From positions 62,001 to 126,000 of the forward strand of contig NZ_VMNK01000002.1 of NCBI RefSeq assembly GCF_007625155.1: a DNA stretch of 64,000 nucleotides. The letters run 5' to 3'. A model generated the notes under the pieces. The model was given only the letters and a program-made list of their open reading frames with translations. It did not search any database and was not told where the DNA came from. Origin of the DNA: Denitromonas halophila. Lineage in GTDB: Bacteria; Pseudomonadota; Gammaproteobacteria; Burkholderiales; Rhodocyclaceae. Made by a program: the position numbers and the translations under genes. Below, piece by piece: positions 47,226-62,610 of this stretch (positions are counted from its first letter, which is position 1; every line of letters starts with the position of its first letter).

Positions 47226-47909
47226 ATGACATCAATCGCAACCAACTTGCAAGCCGTGAACGCGCGGATCGCCGCAGCGGCGAAGGCCTGCGGGCGTATG
47301 CCAGGCGATATTCAGCTGCTCGCGGTCAGCAAAACCTGGCCGGCGGAATGTGTTGCCGAGGCGGCTGATGCCGGACAACGCGCTTTCGGTGAAAACTATG
47401 TGCCGGAAGGTTCGGACAAGGCGGCAACGCTGGCAGAGCGGCAATTGACATGGCATTTCATCGGGCCGCTGCAAAGTAATAAAACACGCCTCGTGGCCAA
47501 TGCGTTTGACTGGGTGCACAGCATTGATCGCCTCAAGATTGCCGAGCGTCTGTCGGCGCAGCGTGATGTGGGGCGGCCGCCGCTGAATGTGTGTCTTCAG
47601 GTGAATGTGAGCGGCGAGGCGAGCAAGAGCGGGGTTGCGCCGGAAGAGGTTGCCGCGCTCGCGCAGGCGGTCAGCGTGTTGCCGGGTTTGCGTCTGCGTG
47701 GCTTGATGGCCATTCCCGAGCCGACCGATGACCTGTCGGTGCTGAAGCAGCGTTTTGGCCAGGTGCGCGCGTTGCGCGATGCGCTCAATGGCGAGGGTAT
47801 GGCGCTGGACACTTTATCCATGGGCATGTCCCATGATCTCGAAGCTGCGATTGCCGAGGGTGCCACGATGGTGCGTGTCGGCACCGCCATTTTCGGCGCG
47901 CGTGCGTGA
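47226..47909 (+). CDS. yggS: PLP homeostasis protein YggS (PLPBP family)
   Basis: A 227-aa alanine-racemase-fold protein that binds pyridoxal phosphate through the lysine in LLAVSKTWPAECV (about 30-42). Other motifs are FGENYVPEG, WHFIGPLQSNK and LSMGMSHDLEAAIAEGATMVRVGTAIFG. It controls vitamin B6 and amino-acid balance. It heads the run yggS-proC-yggT-yggU, an arrangement widely kept next to pilT. Confidence 0.95.
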   Translation: MTSIATNLQAVNARIAAAAKACGRMPGDIQLLAVSKTWPAECVAEAADAGQRAFGENYVPEGSDKAATLAERQLTWHFIGPLQSNKTRLVANAFDWVHSIDRLKIAERLSAQRDVGRPPLNVCLQVNVSGEASKSGVAPEEVAALAQAVSVLPGLRLRGLMAIPEPTDDLSVLKQRFGQVRALRDALNGEGMALDTLSMGMSHDLEAAIAEGATMVRVGTAIFGARA

Positions 47910-47958
47910 TGCTTCTACAACGAATGGCCTCTGTGCTGTTCACACCATGGAATTCCTT

Positions 47959-48771
47959 ATGAAAATCTGTTTTCTGGGCGGCGGTAACATGGCGGCGGCC
48001 TTGATTGGCGGCATGCTGGCCAAGGGATATGAGGCCGGTGATATCGCGGTGGTTGAGTTGCAGGAAGACGCGCGCTCACGCTTGCGCGAGCGTTTCGGTG
48101 TACAAACGCACGCGGCGCTCGATGCCGAGGCACTGGCCTGCGACATGCTGGTGCTGGCCGTCAAGCCGCAGCAGATGCGCGATGCACTGACGCCAGTGGC
48201 TGGCTTGCTGGCGCATCAGGTGGTGGTCAGCATCGCGGCTGGCCTGCGTCTGGGCGATATGGCGCGCTGGCTGGGCGGCTATGCACGACTGGTGCGCTGC
48301 ATGCCGAATACGCCGGCGCTGATTGGCGCGGGGGTGACCGGCTTGTTTGCCGATGCGTCGGTGAGCGAGGCTGAGCGACATGCGGTCGGGCAGGTCATGG
48401 CCTCGGTCGGCGAGATTGTCTGGATCGATACGGAAGCCCAGATGGATGCGGTGACTGCGGTGTCGGGCAGCGGGCCGGCCTATGTATTCCACTTTATCGA
48501 GGCGCTGGAGGCGGCCGGCGTGTCTCAGGGCTTTGATGCCGATACGGCGCGCAAGCTGGCGATCGGCACCGTGCTGGGTGCGGCCCGGCTGGCGGCCGAC
48601 AGCGATGAAGGGCCGGCGGTGCTGCGTGAGCGGGTGACCTCCAAAGGCGGCACGACGGCGGCAGCACTGGCCGTGATGGCCGAGGGCGATCTGCTTGGTC
48701 TGGTCGGTCGTGCGGTCGACGCGGCAGAGGCCCGTGGCAAGGCGCTGGGCGATGCCCTGGGCACCGACTGA
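47959..48771 (+). CDS. proC: Pyrroline-5-carboxylate reductase ProC
   Basis: A 270-aa enzyme for the last step of proline synthesis. The NADPH site is ICFLGGGNMAAALIGGML. Family motifs are AVKPQQM, RCMPNTPALIGAGVTGLF, AVSGSGPAYVFHFIEAL and VTSKGGTTAAAL. The ATG at 47959 begins at the conserved MKICFLGGGN; an ATG at 47947 adds four residues. It is followed after 21 bases by yggT. Confidence 0.96.
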   Translation: MKICFLGGGNMAAALIGGMLAKGYEAGDIAVVELQEDARSRLRERFGVQTHAALDAEALACDMLVLAVKPQQMRDALTPVAGLLAHQVVVSIAAGLRLGDMARWLGGYARLVRCMPNTPALIGAGVTGLFADASVSEAERHAVGQVMASVGEIVWIDTEAQMDAVTAVSGSGPAYVFHFIEALEAAGVSQGFDADTARKLAIGTVLGAARLAADSDEGPAVLRERVTSKGGTTAAALAVMAEGDLLGLVGRAVDAAEARGKALGDALGTD

Positions 48772-48792
48772 GTCGGTCTGGAGCACAAACTC

Positions 48793-49371
48793 ATGATGTC
48801 CAATCTTTTTCTCTTTCTCATCGAAGCGGTGGCCAGTTTCGCGACGCTGATGCTGCTCGCCCGTTTTTTCATGCAGTGGCAGCGGGTGAGTTTTCACAAC
48901 CAGCTCGGCCAGTTCGTGCTGGCCACCACTGATTGGTGTGTTCGGCCCTTGCGCCGGGTCTTGCCCGGGTTGTTTGGCATGGACCTGGCCAGCCTGGTGC
49001 CGGCCTGGGCGATCCAGACACTGCTGGTTTTGTTGCAGTTGATGCTTTTCGGCGCCAGCCTTGACGGGAACCCGGCGGCGTTGCTGCTCGGCGCGTGTGG
49101 CGTGGGGCTGGTCGGCTTGTTCAAGATGATGGTGTATTTGGTGATCGGCATTGTGCTGATCTCCGCGGTTTTCTCGTGGGTCAATCCGCATGCACCGATG
49201 GCGCCACTGTTCTACAGCCTGTCTGCGCCGTTTCTGCGGCCCTTGCGCAAGGTGATTCCGCCGATCGCCAATGTCGACATTTCGCCAATGGTGCTGTTGC
49301 TGCTGCTGCAGGTGGTGCTCATGCTGTTGTCGAACTTTGCCGCCGGCTTCTCGGGGATGATGTTCTCCTGA
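48793..49371 (+). CDS. yggT: YggT-family integral membrane protein
   Basis: A 192-aa protein with two tandem YGGT repeats: FFMQWQRVSFHNQLGQFV and SAVFSWVNPHAPMAPLFYSL, each followed by RPLRRVLPG or RPLRKVIPP. It has four to five helices. The family is linked to osmotic stress and cell-shape functions but has no fixed role. It overlaps yggU by one base. Confidence 0.93.
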   Translation: MMSNLFLFLIEAVASFATLMLLARFFMQWQRVSFHNQLGQFVLATTDWCVRPLRRVLPGLFGMDLASLVPAWAIQTLLVLLQLMLFGASLDGNPAALLLGACGVGLVGLFKMMVYLVIGIVLISAVFSWVNPHAPMAPLFYSLSAPFLRPLRKVIPPIANVDISPMVLLLLLQVVLMLLSNFAAGFSGMMFS

Positions 49372-49667
49372 TGCGTGAGTGGCTGCGCTCGGATGGTGAC
49401 AGCACGTTGATGCTCAGCCTGCATATCCAGCCCGGTGCCAAAACCACCGAGTTTGTCGGCTTGCATGGCGAGGCGATGAAATTGCGTCTCGCTGCGCCGC
49501 CGGTCGATGGCAAGGCCAACGCGGCGCTGATTGTGTTTCTGGCGAAATTCTGTGCTGTGCCAAAAAGTGCGGTGACACTGGTCAGCGGTCAGAGCGCGCG
49601 CGCCAAGCGGGTGCGCATCGAAGGCGTCGATGCGGCGCTCAAGGCCCGGCTGGAGGCCCTCGGCTAG
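49371..49667 (+). CDS. yggU: DUF167/YggU-family protein
   Basis: A 98-aa protein. The family signature is LSLHIQPGAKTTEFVGLHG, then LRLAAPPVDGKANAALIVFL and SGQSARAKRVRIEG. The function is unknown. The ATG overlaps the last base of the yggT stop, so translation is probably coupled. Confidence 0.94.
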   Translation: MREWLRSDGDSTLMLSLHIQPGAKTTEFVGLHGEAMKLRLAAPPVDGKANAALIVFLAKFCAVPKSAVTLVSGQSARAKRVRIEGVDAALKARLEALG

Positions 49668-49733
49668 CGTAGCGCGCGCGTGATACGCTGCGGTTCATCG
49701 CCGCGTGTTCAGGGCTCTTGAGGGAGATTGCGC

Positions 49734-51383
49734 ATGGTCCATGATCAGTACGCCGAGCGCTACGCTGCGCATCGCTGGAAAATTCCCCCGACGTTCAACA
49801 TTGCCGACGCCTGCTGCCGGCGATGGGCCGATGCGCCCGAGCGCACGGCGATTCTGTCCGAAGACGCGGAGGGGCATCAGGCCAGCTACAGCTATATCGA
49901 CCTGATGCATGCGGCCAATCGGCTGTCGAATGCCCTGCGTGCGCGGGGCATTCAGGCCGGTGACCGGGTGGCGATGGTGATGCCGCAGCGCTTTGAGGCC
50001 GCGGTGTCCTTGATCGCCCTGTTTCAGCTCGGTGCGGTGGCCATGCCCTTGTCAACATTGTTCGGCCCGGAGGCCATGGCCTATCGCCTGCAAGACAGCG
50101 ATTCGGTTGCGGCGATTGTCGATGCGCGCGGCATTGAGACGCTGACCTCGGTGCGTGCCGAGTGCCCCGCGTTGAGTACGCTCATTTGTGTCGATTGCAC
50201 GGCCGACGATGGGCTGGACTGGACGACGCTGCTGGCAGCCGCGAGTGATGAATTTCCGTGTGAAGTCACCGCGCCGGACGACCCGGCGGTGCTGATCTAC
50301 ACCAGCGGCACAACCGGTGCGCCGAAGGGCGCACTGGTGCCGCATCGCGCCATGCTCGGCAATCTATCGGGCTTTGTCGCCAGTCAGAACGGCTTTCCGC
50401 AGGTCGACGCGGTGTTCTGGTCGCCGGCCGACTGGGCGTGGACCGGCGGTCTGTGGGACGCCTTGCTGCCGACGCTGTACTTTGGACAACCGATCGTCGC
50501 GTACAGCGGCCGCTTCTCGCCGGAGGTGGCGCTGTCGTTGATGGCGCGCTATCGGGTGACACATACGTTTCTGTTCCCGACGGCGCTCAAGGCCATGATG
50601 AAAGCCTTCCCCGCACCGCGGGCGCAGTTTGACCTGCACCTGCGCGCCATCATGAGCGCTGGCGAGGCGGTGGGTGATGCGGTGTTCGACTGGTGCCAGT
50701 CGGCGCTGGGGGTGACGGTCAATGAAATGTTTGGTCAGACCGAGATCAACTACATCGTCGGTAACAGCGCCACCGAATGGCCGGCGCGGCCCGGTTCGAT
50801 GGGGCGCGCTTACCCCGGCCACCGGGTGGCCGTGATCGACGACGCCGGACGGGTACTGCCGCCGGGCGAGGAGGGCGAGGTGGCGGTGCATCGCCTGGAC
50901 ATTCACGGCGATCCCGATCCGGTGTTTTTCCTGGGCTACTGGAAGAACCAGGAGGCGACGGAACGAAAGTATGTCGATGGCTGGTGCCGAACGGGCGATC
51001 TGGCCACCCAGGATGCCGAGGGCTACCTCTGGTACAAGGGCCGGGCCGATGATGTGTTCAAGGCCGCCGGCTACCGGATCGGGCCGGGCGAGGTGGAGAA
51101 CTGCCTGGTCAAACACCCGGCCGTCGCCAACGCTGCCGTGGTGCCCAAGCCGGACCCGGAGCGGGGCGCGGTGGTCAAAGCCTTTGTGGTGCTGGCCGAG
51201 GGTTTTTCGCCCAGTCCAGCGCTGATTGATGCGTTGCAGCAACATGTGCGTGGCCAGCTGGCGCCTTATGAATATCCCAAAGAAATCGAGTTTCTTGATG
51301 CCCTGCCGATGACCACCACCGGCAAGGTGCAGCGGCGTGTGCTGCGCTTGCGTGAGTTGGCCAAATCGGAAGATCAAGCATAG
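49734..51383 (+). CDS. AMP-dependent acyl-CoA synthetase (acetyl/medium-chain type)
   Basis: A 549-aa ligase that activates a carboxylic acid to its CoA ester through an acyl-AMP. The P-loop is YTSGTTGAPKGALVPHR, NEMFGQTEINYIV is the A5-type motif, WCRTGDLATQD follows, and the catalytic lysine region TTTGKVQRRVLR is at the C-terminus. The start MVHDQYAERYAAHRW fits the MACS-like group. The substrate is not clear. AGGGAG precedes the ATG at 49734. It lies 66 bases after yggU. Confidence 0.93.
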   Translation: MVHDQYAERYAAHRWKIPPTFNIADACCRRWADAPERTAILSEDAEGHQASYSYIDLMHAANRLSNALRARGIQAGDRVAMVMPQRFEAAVSLIALFQLGAVAMPLSTLFGPEAMAYRLQDSDSVAAIVDARGIETLTSVRAECPALSTLICVDCTADDGLDWTTLLAAASDEFPCEVTAPDDPAVLIYTSGTTGAPKGALVPHRAMLGNLSGFVASQNGFPQVDAVFWSPADWAWTGGLWDALLPTLYFGQPIVAYSGRFSPEVALSLMARYRVTHTFLFPTALKAMMKAFPAPRAQFDLHLRAIMSAGEAVGDAVFDWCQSALGVTVNEMFGQTEINYIVGNSATEWPARPGSMGRAYPGHRVAVIDDAGRVLPPGEEGEVAVHRLDIHGDPDPVFFLGYWKNQEATERKYVDGWCRTGDLATQDAEGYLWYKGRADDVFKAAGYRIGPGEVENCLVKHPAVANAAVVPKPDPERGAVVKAFVVLAEGFSPSPALIDALQQHVRGQLAPYEYPKEIEFLDALPMTTTGKVQRRVLRLRELAKSEDQA

Positions 51384-51451
51384 GCGGTCAATTCGGCGGC
51401 GATTCGGTCAGTGTGCGCTGATGCTTTAGCTGCAGAGTCGGACATTGGACG

Positions 51452-51480
51452 AAAAAAAGCCCGGGCCAGAGACCCGGGCT
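51452..51480 (-). terminator. Rho-independent terminator of the pyr cluster
   Basis: The stem AGCCCGGG (51458-51465) with CCCGGGCT (51473-51480) is followed on the minus strand by TTTTTTT. It lies about 130 bases beyond the pyrC' stop, with nothing else between them on that strand except the hairpin at 51528. It may also serve as a U-tract-less stop for the acyl-CoA synthetase gene. Confidence 0.8.
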
Positions 51481-51527
51481 GAATCCACACCAAATTGTTG
51501 CGCGTGGAGGAGACGGCTCAACCATAG

Positions 51528-51558
51528 CGCGTTTTGTGTTGCGGTGCAACAAAACGCG
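51528..51558. repeat. Inverted repeat between terminator and pyrC'
   Basis: The arms CGCGTTTTGT (51528-51537) and ACAAAACGCG (51549-51558) enclose GTTGCGGTGCA, which itself contains most of a GTTGC/GCAAC inner stem. It has no U-tract. It could be an operator or a leftover 3' structure of the pyr transcript; no role can be assigned. Confidence 0.5.
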
Positions 51559-51609
51559 ATGCTGCCATGGTGAATTTCGTCTCATGCGCGCACGAAGGGG
51601 GTGGATTTT

Positions 51610-52887
51610 TCAGGGCTCGGCGTACATCACCTTGCCCTCGACCACGGTGTAGCAGACCTTGCCAGGCAGGTTGTGGCCCAGAAATGGCGTGTTCTTGCCT
51701 TGGCTGCGCAGTCGTTCGCGGGTGACGGTGGTTTCGCCTTCCGCATCAAAAACACAGATGTCCGCCCGTGCGCCGAGGCTCAACTGACCCGCCTTGGAGC
51801 CGATGATTCGCGCCGGGTTGATGGTGACGCGGCGTAGCGTTTCGAGCAGGCTGAGCTTGTGGCTCCGGCCCCATTTCAGGGCGAGCGGCAGCAGCAGTTC
51901 GATGCCGGTGGCGCCCGGTTCGGCTTCGGAGAAAGGCACCTGTTTGGCGTCGTCGTCGATGGGCGAATGGTTGGAGCACAGTGCGTCGATATCGCCAGTG
52001 GCCAGGGCGGCTTGCAAAGCGTCGCGGTCGCGCTGGCTGCGCAGCGGCGGGTTGAGGCGGCAATGGGCGTTGAAGTAGCCGATGTCCATGTCGGACAGGT
52101 GCAGATGGTTGATCGACACGTCGCAGGTGATGTCCAGGCCCTCGGCTTTGGCAGCGCGCACCAGTGCCAGGCCTTCGGCGCTGGACAGACGGGTGATGTG
52201 CAGCTTGGCGCCGGTCAGGCGGGCCAGTTCGATGTAGGTGAACAGGGCGATGGTTTCGGCCGCGGTGGGAATGCCGGGCAGGCCGAGGCGGGTAGCGACT
52301 TCGCCGTCATGCGCGACGCCCTCGTGACCAAAGCGCGGGGCGATGGGCTGCAGCCAGACGCGATAGCCAAAGGTGGCGGCGTATTGCAGCGCGCAGAACA
52401 GCACCTGGGTGTCGACGATGGGGGTGTTGGCCTGGCTGAAGGCGACGCAGCCGGCGTCGACCAGCTCGGCCATTTCGGACAGGCGCTTGCCTTCGAGCCG
52501 CTCGGTGAGCGCGCCGACCGGATACACATGGGCGCGGTTGAGCTTCTTGGCGCGATAGCACAGCATTTCGACCAGACCGGGTTCGTCCAGCGGGGGGTCG
52601 GTGTCGGGCGGGATGGCCAGGCTGGTGACGCCGCCGGCCATCGCGGCTTCCATTTCGGACTCCAGCGTGGCGAGGTACTCGAAACCGGGTTCGCGCAGTC
52701 GGGCGGCGAGGTCGACCAGGCCGGGGCAGATGATCTTGCCGGTGGCGTCGATGTGGCGTGTGGCGGAGAAGCCGTCGGGCGCGCTGCCGATGCCGACGAT
52801 TTTTCCGTTGGCAACGAACAGGTCGCGCTGTTGGTCGATGTCATGGGCCGGATCGATGAGCCGGCCGTTGGCGATATGGATCTTCAT
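51610..52887 (-). CDS. pyrC': Inactive dihydroorotase homologue PyrC'
   Basis: A 425-aa dihydroorotase-fold protein. The active-site motif D-x-H-x-H is missing: residues 59-68 read DLAARLREPG, so the two zinc-binding histidines are A61 and R63. The late TDHAPH motif reads SNHSPID. Such pyrC' proteins beside pyrB are known to be catalytically dead and to hold aspartate transcarbamoylase in a larger complex. It lies 25 bases after pyrB. A true dihydroorotase must be encoded elsewhere. Confidence 0.92.
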   Translation of the reverse strand: MKIHIANGRLIDPAHDIDQQRDLFVANGKIVGIGSAPDGFSATRHIDATGKIICPGLVDLAARLREPGFEYLATLESEMEAAMAGGVTSLAIPPDTDPPLDEPGLVEMLCYRAKKLNRAHVYPVGALTERLEGKRLSEMAELVDAGCVAFSQANTPIVDTQVLFCALQYAATFGYRVWLQPIAPRFGHEGVAHDGEVATRLGLPGIPTAAETIALFTYIELARLTGAKLHITRLSSAEGLALVRAAKAEGLDITCDVSINHLHLSDMDIGYFNAHCRLNPPLRSQRDRDALQAALATGDIDALCSNHSPIDDDAKQVPFSEAEPGATGIELLLPLALKWGRSHKLSLLETLRRVTINPARIIGSKAGQLSLGARADICVFDAEGETTVTRERLRSQGKNTPFLGHNLPGKVCYTVVEGKVMYAEP

Positions 52888-52912
52888 GAATGTGCTCGAA
52901 TTCTGTGCGGGT

Positions 52913-53872
52913 TCAGTTGCTGCCCAGCATGCTCATGACAGCCATGCGGACGGCAATGCCGAAGGTGACCTGCGGGAGAATGACGGCCTGGGTACCATCG
53001 GCGACGGCCGAGTCGATCTCGACGCCGCGGTTCATGGGGCCGGGGTGCATCACGATGGCGTCGGGGCGGGCGACGGCGAGTTTTTCGGGGGTGAGCCCCC
53101 AGACCTTGAAAAACTCCTGGCCGCTGGGTAGCAGCGGGCCGCTCATGCGCTCGTTTTGCAGGCGCAGCATCATCACCACGTCGACATCGCGCAGGCCTTC
53201 GCGCATGTCGTGGAAGACGCGCACGCCGAGCTTGTCGAGGTCGGTGGGCATCAGTGTTTTCGGGCCGATGACCCGCACCTCGGGCACACCCAGCGTGGTC
53301 AGCGCGGCGATCTGCGAGCGCGCCACCCGCGAGTGCAGCACATCGCCGACGATGGCGACCACCAGACCGGTGAAGTCCTGCTTGTAGTGGCGGATGGTGT
53401 ACATGTCGAGCAGCCCCTGCGTGGGGTGTGCATGACGGCCGTCGCCGGCGTTGATGACATGGATGTCGTGACGGCGGGTGTTGTGCAGGTGCTCGGCGAT
53501 CAGGTAGGGCGCGCCGCTGGAGGCGTGGCGCACCACGAACATGTCGGCCTGCATCGCGCACAGGTTGTCGACGGTGTCGAGCAGGGTTTCGCCCTTGTTG
53601 GTCGACGAGGTCGCCACGTTGAGGTTGATGACGTCGGCCGATAGTCGCTTGGCGGCGATCTCGAAGGTGGTGCGGGTACGCGTCGAGTTCTCGAAGAACA
53701 GGTTGAAGATGCTCTTGCCGCGCAGGATGGGCAGTTTCTTGATCTCGCGCTCGGCCACTTCGGTGAAGGGTTCGGCAGTGTCGAGAATGGCGGTGAGAAT
53801 CTCGCGCGGGAGGCCGTCGAGGGACAGCAGGTGCTGGAGTTCGCCGTGGGCGTTGAGTTGGGGGTTATGCAT
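52913..53872 (-). CDS. pyrB: Aspartate carbamoyltransferase catalytic subunit PyrB
   Basis: A 319-aa enzyme for the second step of pyrimidine synthesis. The carbamoyl-phosphate site is [25 protein letters not shown] and [13 protein letters not shown] follow. No pyrI regulatory chain is next to it; PyrC' replaces it structurally, as in pseudomonads. The start overlaps pyrR by 8 bases. Confidence 0.97.
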   Translation of the reverse strand: MHNPQLNAHGELQHLLSLDGLPREILTAILDTAEPFTEVAEREIKKLPILRGKSIFNLFFENSTRTRTTFEIAAKRLSADVINLNVATSSTNKGETLLDTVDNLCAMQADMFVVRHASSGAPYLIAEHLHNTRRHDIHVINAGDGRHAHPTQGLLDMYTIRHYKQDFTGLVVAIVGDVLHSRVARSQIAALTTLGVPEVRVIGPKTLMPTDLDKLGVRVFHDMREGLRDVDVVMMLRLQNERMSGPLLPSGQEFFKVWGLTPEKLAVARPDAIVMHPGPMNRGVEIDSAVADGTQAVILPQVTFGIAVRMAVMSMLGSN

Positions 53873-54368
53873 CGATCAACCTCAGGGACAGGCTGCCGTT
53901 GTCGGCTTTTTCGAGTTGCAGGTTTTGCTTGCCACCGAGTGGCGTGGCCAGGGTGTGGCCGCAGAAGCGGGCGGCGATGGGCAATTGGCGTTCGCCGCGG
54001 TCGACCAGTACGGCCAGATCGACCCGTGCGGGGCGGCCGTAGTCGAACAGCTCGTTGAGCGCGGCGCGGGTGGTGCGGCCGGTAAACAGCACGTCGTCGA
54101 CCAGGATGACTGAACGCCCTTCCATGTCGAAGGGGATGTCGGAGCGGCGCAGCTGCGGGTGCAGCCCCTTGGCGGCGTAGTCGTCGCGGTAGAAGGACAC
54201 GTCGATGGTGCCCAGCGGGTGGCGGATGCCGAGCGCCTCGTGCAGCCGTTCGGCCAGCCAGGCGCCGCCGGTGTAGATGCCGACCAGGGCGGTGTCGTCG
54301 TTAACATGGGGCGCCATCTGTTCGATCAGCGCCGCAAACAGGGTGTCTGCGTCAGGCAGTTGGGGCAT
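53865..54368 (-). CDS. pyrR: Pyrimidine regulator/uracil phosphoribosyltransferase PyrR
   Basis: A 167-aa protein with the PRPP-binding motif [20 protein letters not shown]. PyrR can attenuate pyr transcripts and salvages uracil. In proteobacteria the regulatory role is less certain, and I see no clear attenuator between pyrR and pyrB because they overlap. It overlaps ruvX by 17 bases. Confidence 0.93.
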   Translation of the reverse strand: MPQLPDADTLFAALIEQMAPHVNDDTALVGIYTGGAWLAERLHEALGIRHPLGTIDVSFYRDDYAAKGLHPQLRRSDIPFDMEGRSVILVDDVLFTGRTTRAALNELFDYGRPARVDLAVLVDRGERQLPIAARFCGHTLATPLGGKQNLQLEKADNGSLSLRLIDA

Positions 54369-54810
54369 GGGCGGTTTGGTCCAGGTAGTGCTGAAGAATG
54401 ATTTGGGCGGCCACGGCGTCGAGCATCGGTTTGCGGTCGGCCCAGCGGCGCTGGCCGGCGTCGGCTAGCTGGCGCTCGGCCTCGGCCGAGCTGAAGCGCT
54501 CGTCGATGAGGGCCACGGGCAGTCCGAAGCGGCCGCCCAGTTGATTGGCAAAGCGACGACAGCGCGGGGTGAGTTCTTGCGGCGTACCGTCTTCCGACAG
54601 CGGCAGGCCGACCACCAGCTGCACCGGTCGCCATTCGTCGATCAGGCGGGCGATGGCCTCGAAGCGTGCGGTATTGGCTTCGACGGTGAGGGTGGTCAAG
54701 GCATTGGCGCGGCCGGTTTCGAATTCGCCGACGGCGATGCCGACGCGTGCCAAGCCGAAATCAAAGCCAAGCAGCGAGCCGCGCGCGGGCCGCGCCGCGC
54801 CTTCAGGCAT
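54352..54810 (-). CDS. ruvX: Pre-16S rRNA processing nuclease / RuvX family (YqgF)
   Basis: A 152-aa RNase-H-like resolvase fold: [14 protein letters not shown] with the first catalytic aspartate, [10 protein letters not shown], and [10 protein letters not shown]. It matures 16S rRNA ends in E. coli (YqgF). The ATG at 54810 begins [19 protein letters not shown]; an earlier start would lie deep inside yqgE. The start overlaps the yqgE end by 8 bases. Confidence 0.93.
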   Translation of the reverse strand: MPEGAARPARGSLLGFDFGLARVGIAVGEFETGRANALTTLTVEANTARFEAIARLIDEWRPVQLVVGLPLSEDGTPQELTPRCRRFANQLGGRFGLPVALIDERFSSAEAERQLADAGQRRWADRKPMLDAVAAQIILQHYLDQTAHAPTA

Positions 54811-55354
54811 GACCGGCGGACTCGGACAGATTGGCAAAGTCGATGCCAAGCAGCTGCATGGCGGCGGCAAAGCGCTCTTCGGCGGGCAGGTCGAAGACGA
54901 TGCTCAGATCGGCCGGCGCGGTCAGCCAGGCGTTGTCGGCCAGTTCCTGTTCGAGCTGGCCGGCATCCCAGCCGGCGTAGCCGAGGGTGACCAGCACCTC
55001 CAGATCACAGCCTTCGGTGGCCATGGCCTGGAGAATGTCTTTTGAGCTGGTCAGGCCGACTTCGTCGTTAACCTTGAGCGTGGCACTCCAGTCGCCAGCC
55101 GGGCGATGCAGTACGAAGCCACGATCGGTTTGCACCGGGCCGCCAAAATAGACTGGCTGCTGGGCGTAGCGGTCGCTCTCAAGTGCCATGTCGACTCGCT
55201 CGAACAGTGTGGCCAGGCTCATGTCGATGGGGCGATTGACGATCACGCCAAGCGCACCGCCGTCGTTGTGCTCGGCAATATAGGTGAGCGTGCGGGCAAA
55301 ATTGGTGTCCGCCATACTGGGCATGGCGATCAGGAAGTGGTGGGTCAGGTTCAT
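54803..55354 (-). CDS. yqgE: YqgE/AlgH-family protein
   Basis: A 183-aa protein starting [19 protein letters not shown], with [32 protein letters not shown] and [16 protein letters not shown]. The family (AlgH) has no settled function and is almost always beside ruvX. The ATG at 55354 is chosen for the family-like start; an ATG at 55378 is also in frame. It is the first gene of the minus-strand run yqgE-ruvX-pyrR-pyrB-pyrC'. Confidence 0.93.
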   Translation of the reverse strand: MNLTHHFLIAMPSMADTNFARTLTYIAEHNDGGALGVIVNRPIDMSLATLFERVDMALESDRYAQQPVYFGGPVQTDRGFVLHRPAGDWSATLKVNDEVGLTSSKDILQAMATEGCDLEVLVTLGYAGWDAGQLEQELADNAWLTAPADLSIVFDLPAEERFAAAMQLLGIDFANLSESAGHA

Positions 55355-55474
55355 GTCGGGGGTCGTCACACCGTGCATTTTAAACGCACGGATTTTCCGG
55401 GGAAAGCGCAGCGCACCCGGTTGGGCGCCTTGTCAGCCACAATTTACACTGAAGCACGGTAAGGAGCAGGATGA

Positions 55475-56923
55475 ATGGGGCAAAAAGCATTGGTATGGTT
55501 CCGGCGCGACCTGCGTCATTTCGACCACGCGGCCTTGTATCACGCGCTACGCGACTGCGCGTCGGTGTTCTGTGTGTTCGTGTTCGACCGCGACATTCTC
55601 GATGCGCTCCCCTCGCGTGAGGATCGTCGGGTGGGTTTCATCCATGCTGCGCTGGTCGAGCTGGATGCGGCCTTGCGCGCCGCCGGCGGCGGCTTGGTGG
55701 TGCGTCATGGCCGGGCTGTCGACGAAGTACCCCGACTGGCGGAAGAACTTGGTGCGGATGCGGTGTATGTCAATCGTGACTACGAGCCGCAGGCCATCGC
55801 GCGAGACGCGGCCGTGGCGAAGGCCTTGGCGTCAGCGGGGCGGGCGCTGCATGACTTCAAGGATCAGGTCATCTTCGAGCAGGACGAGATCCTGACCAAG
55901 GGCGGCACGCCGTACAGTGTGTTCACGCCGTATCGACGTGCATGGCAGGCGGCGCTGACGCCGGATCGACTGCAGTCGTATCCGGTGGGAGATCACCTCG
56001 CGGCGTTGTGCCCGCCGCCCGCCGGTGCGGCGCTGCCGACACTGGATGCGATCGGTTTTTCGGCGGGTAATCTGTCGGAACTGCCGATGCCGACCGGCAT
56101 GTCGGGGGGCGAGGCGCTGTTTGCCGACTTTCGCGATCGCATCGACAGGTATCGAGCGTTGCGCGATTTTCCGGCGCGAAAAGGCGTGTCCTATCTGTCG
56201 GCGCACTTGCGCTTCGGTACGGTGTCGATCCGCCAGTTGGCGAGCTATGCCTCGTTTCAGGGGGGGCAGGGCGCGGAAACCTGGTTGAGTGAGTTGATCT
56301 GGCGGGAGTTCTACCAGATGGTGTTGTGGCACCGGCCGGAGGTGGTCGATCACTGTTACCGGCCGGTCTATGACGCACTGCAGTGGGACGACTGGGCGGA
56401 AGGTTTTGCGGCCTGGTGTGCCGGGCAAACCGGTTATCCGCTGGTCGATGCGGCGATGCGGCAGCTCAATCAGAGTGGCTACATGCACAACCGGTTGCGC
56501 ATGATCGCGGCGTCCTTCCTGACCAAGGACCTGGGGATCGACTGGCGTGCCGGCGAGCGCTATTTCGCGCAGCAGCTGATCGACTACGATCTGGCGGCAA
56601 ACAATGGGGGGTGGCAGTGGGCGGCGTCGACAGGCTGCGATGCGCAGCCGTGGTTTCGCATCTTCAACCCGGTCACGCAGTCCCAAAAATTTGATCCGGC
56701 GGGTGCGTTCATCCGGCGCTATGTGCCGGAACTGGCGGCAGTACCGGATCGCGACATCCATGCGCCGTGGACGCTGCCGCCCCTGACGCAATCGGCGCTT
56801 GGCATCCGGATCGGTGAAACCTATCCGGCACCGATTGTCGATCACGCCGAGGCGCGCGCACGAACCCTGGCCCGGTTTCGGGCGGTCACACCGGCCGATA
56901 AGGCATCGGCCGGCGCATCGTGA
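55475..56923 (+). CDS. phrB: Deoxyribodipyrimidine photolyase PhrB
   Basis: A 482-aa class I CPD photolyase. The N-terminal antenna domain has LVWFRRDLRHFDHAALYHAL. The FAD-binding C-terminal domain has ELIWREFYQMVLWHRPEVV, GYMHNRLRMIAASFLTKDL and NNGGWQWAASTGCDAQPWF. It repairs UV dimers with blue light. AAGGAGCAGG precedes the ATG. It converges on chpA with a 19-base gap. Confidence 0.96.
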   Translation: MGQKALVWFRRDLRHFDHAALYHALRDCASVFCVFVFDRDILDALPSREDRRVGFIHAALVELDAALRAAGGGLVVRHGRAVDEVPRLAEELGADAVYVNRDYEPQAIARDAAVAKALASAGRALHDFKDQVIFEQDEILTKGGTPYSVFTPYRRAWQAALTPDRLQSYPVGDHLAALCPPPAGAALPTLDAIGFSAGNLSELPMPTGMSGGEALFADFRDRIDRYRALRDFPARKGVSYLSAHLRFGTVSIRQLASYASFQGGQGAETWLSELIWREFYQMVLWHRPEVVDHCYRPVYDALQWDDWAEGFAAWCAGQTGYPLVDAAMRQLNQSGYMHNRLRMIAASFLTKDLGIDWRAGERYFAQQLIDYDLAANNGGWQWAASTGCDAQPWFRIFNPVTQSQKFDPAGAFIRRYVPELAAVPDRDIHAPWTLPPLTQSALGIRIGETYPAPIVDHAEARARTLARFRAVTPADKASAGAS

Positions 56924-56942
56924 TGCGTCGGCCGGCGGTGGG

Positions 56943-62579
<5,637 letters not shown>

Positions 62580-62610
62580 GCGTGCTGCCTCGTGGCGCGG
62601 GCGTTCCGGA

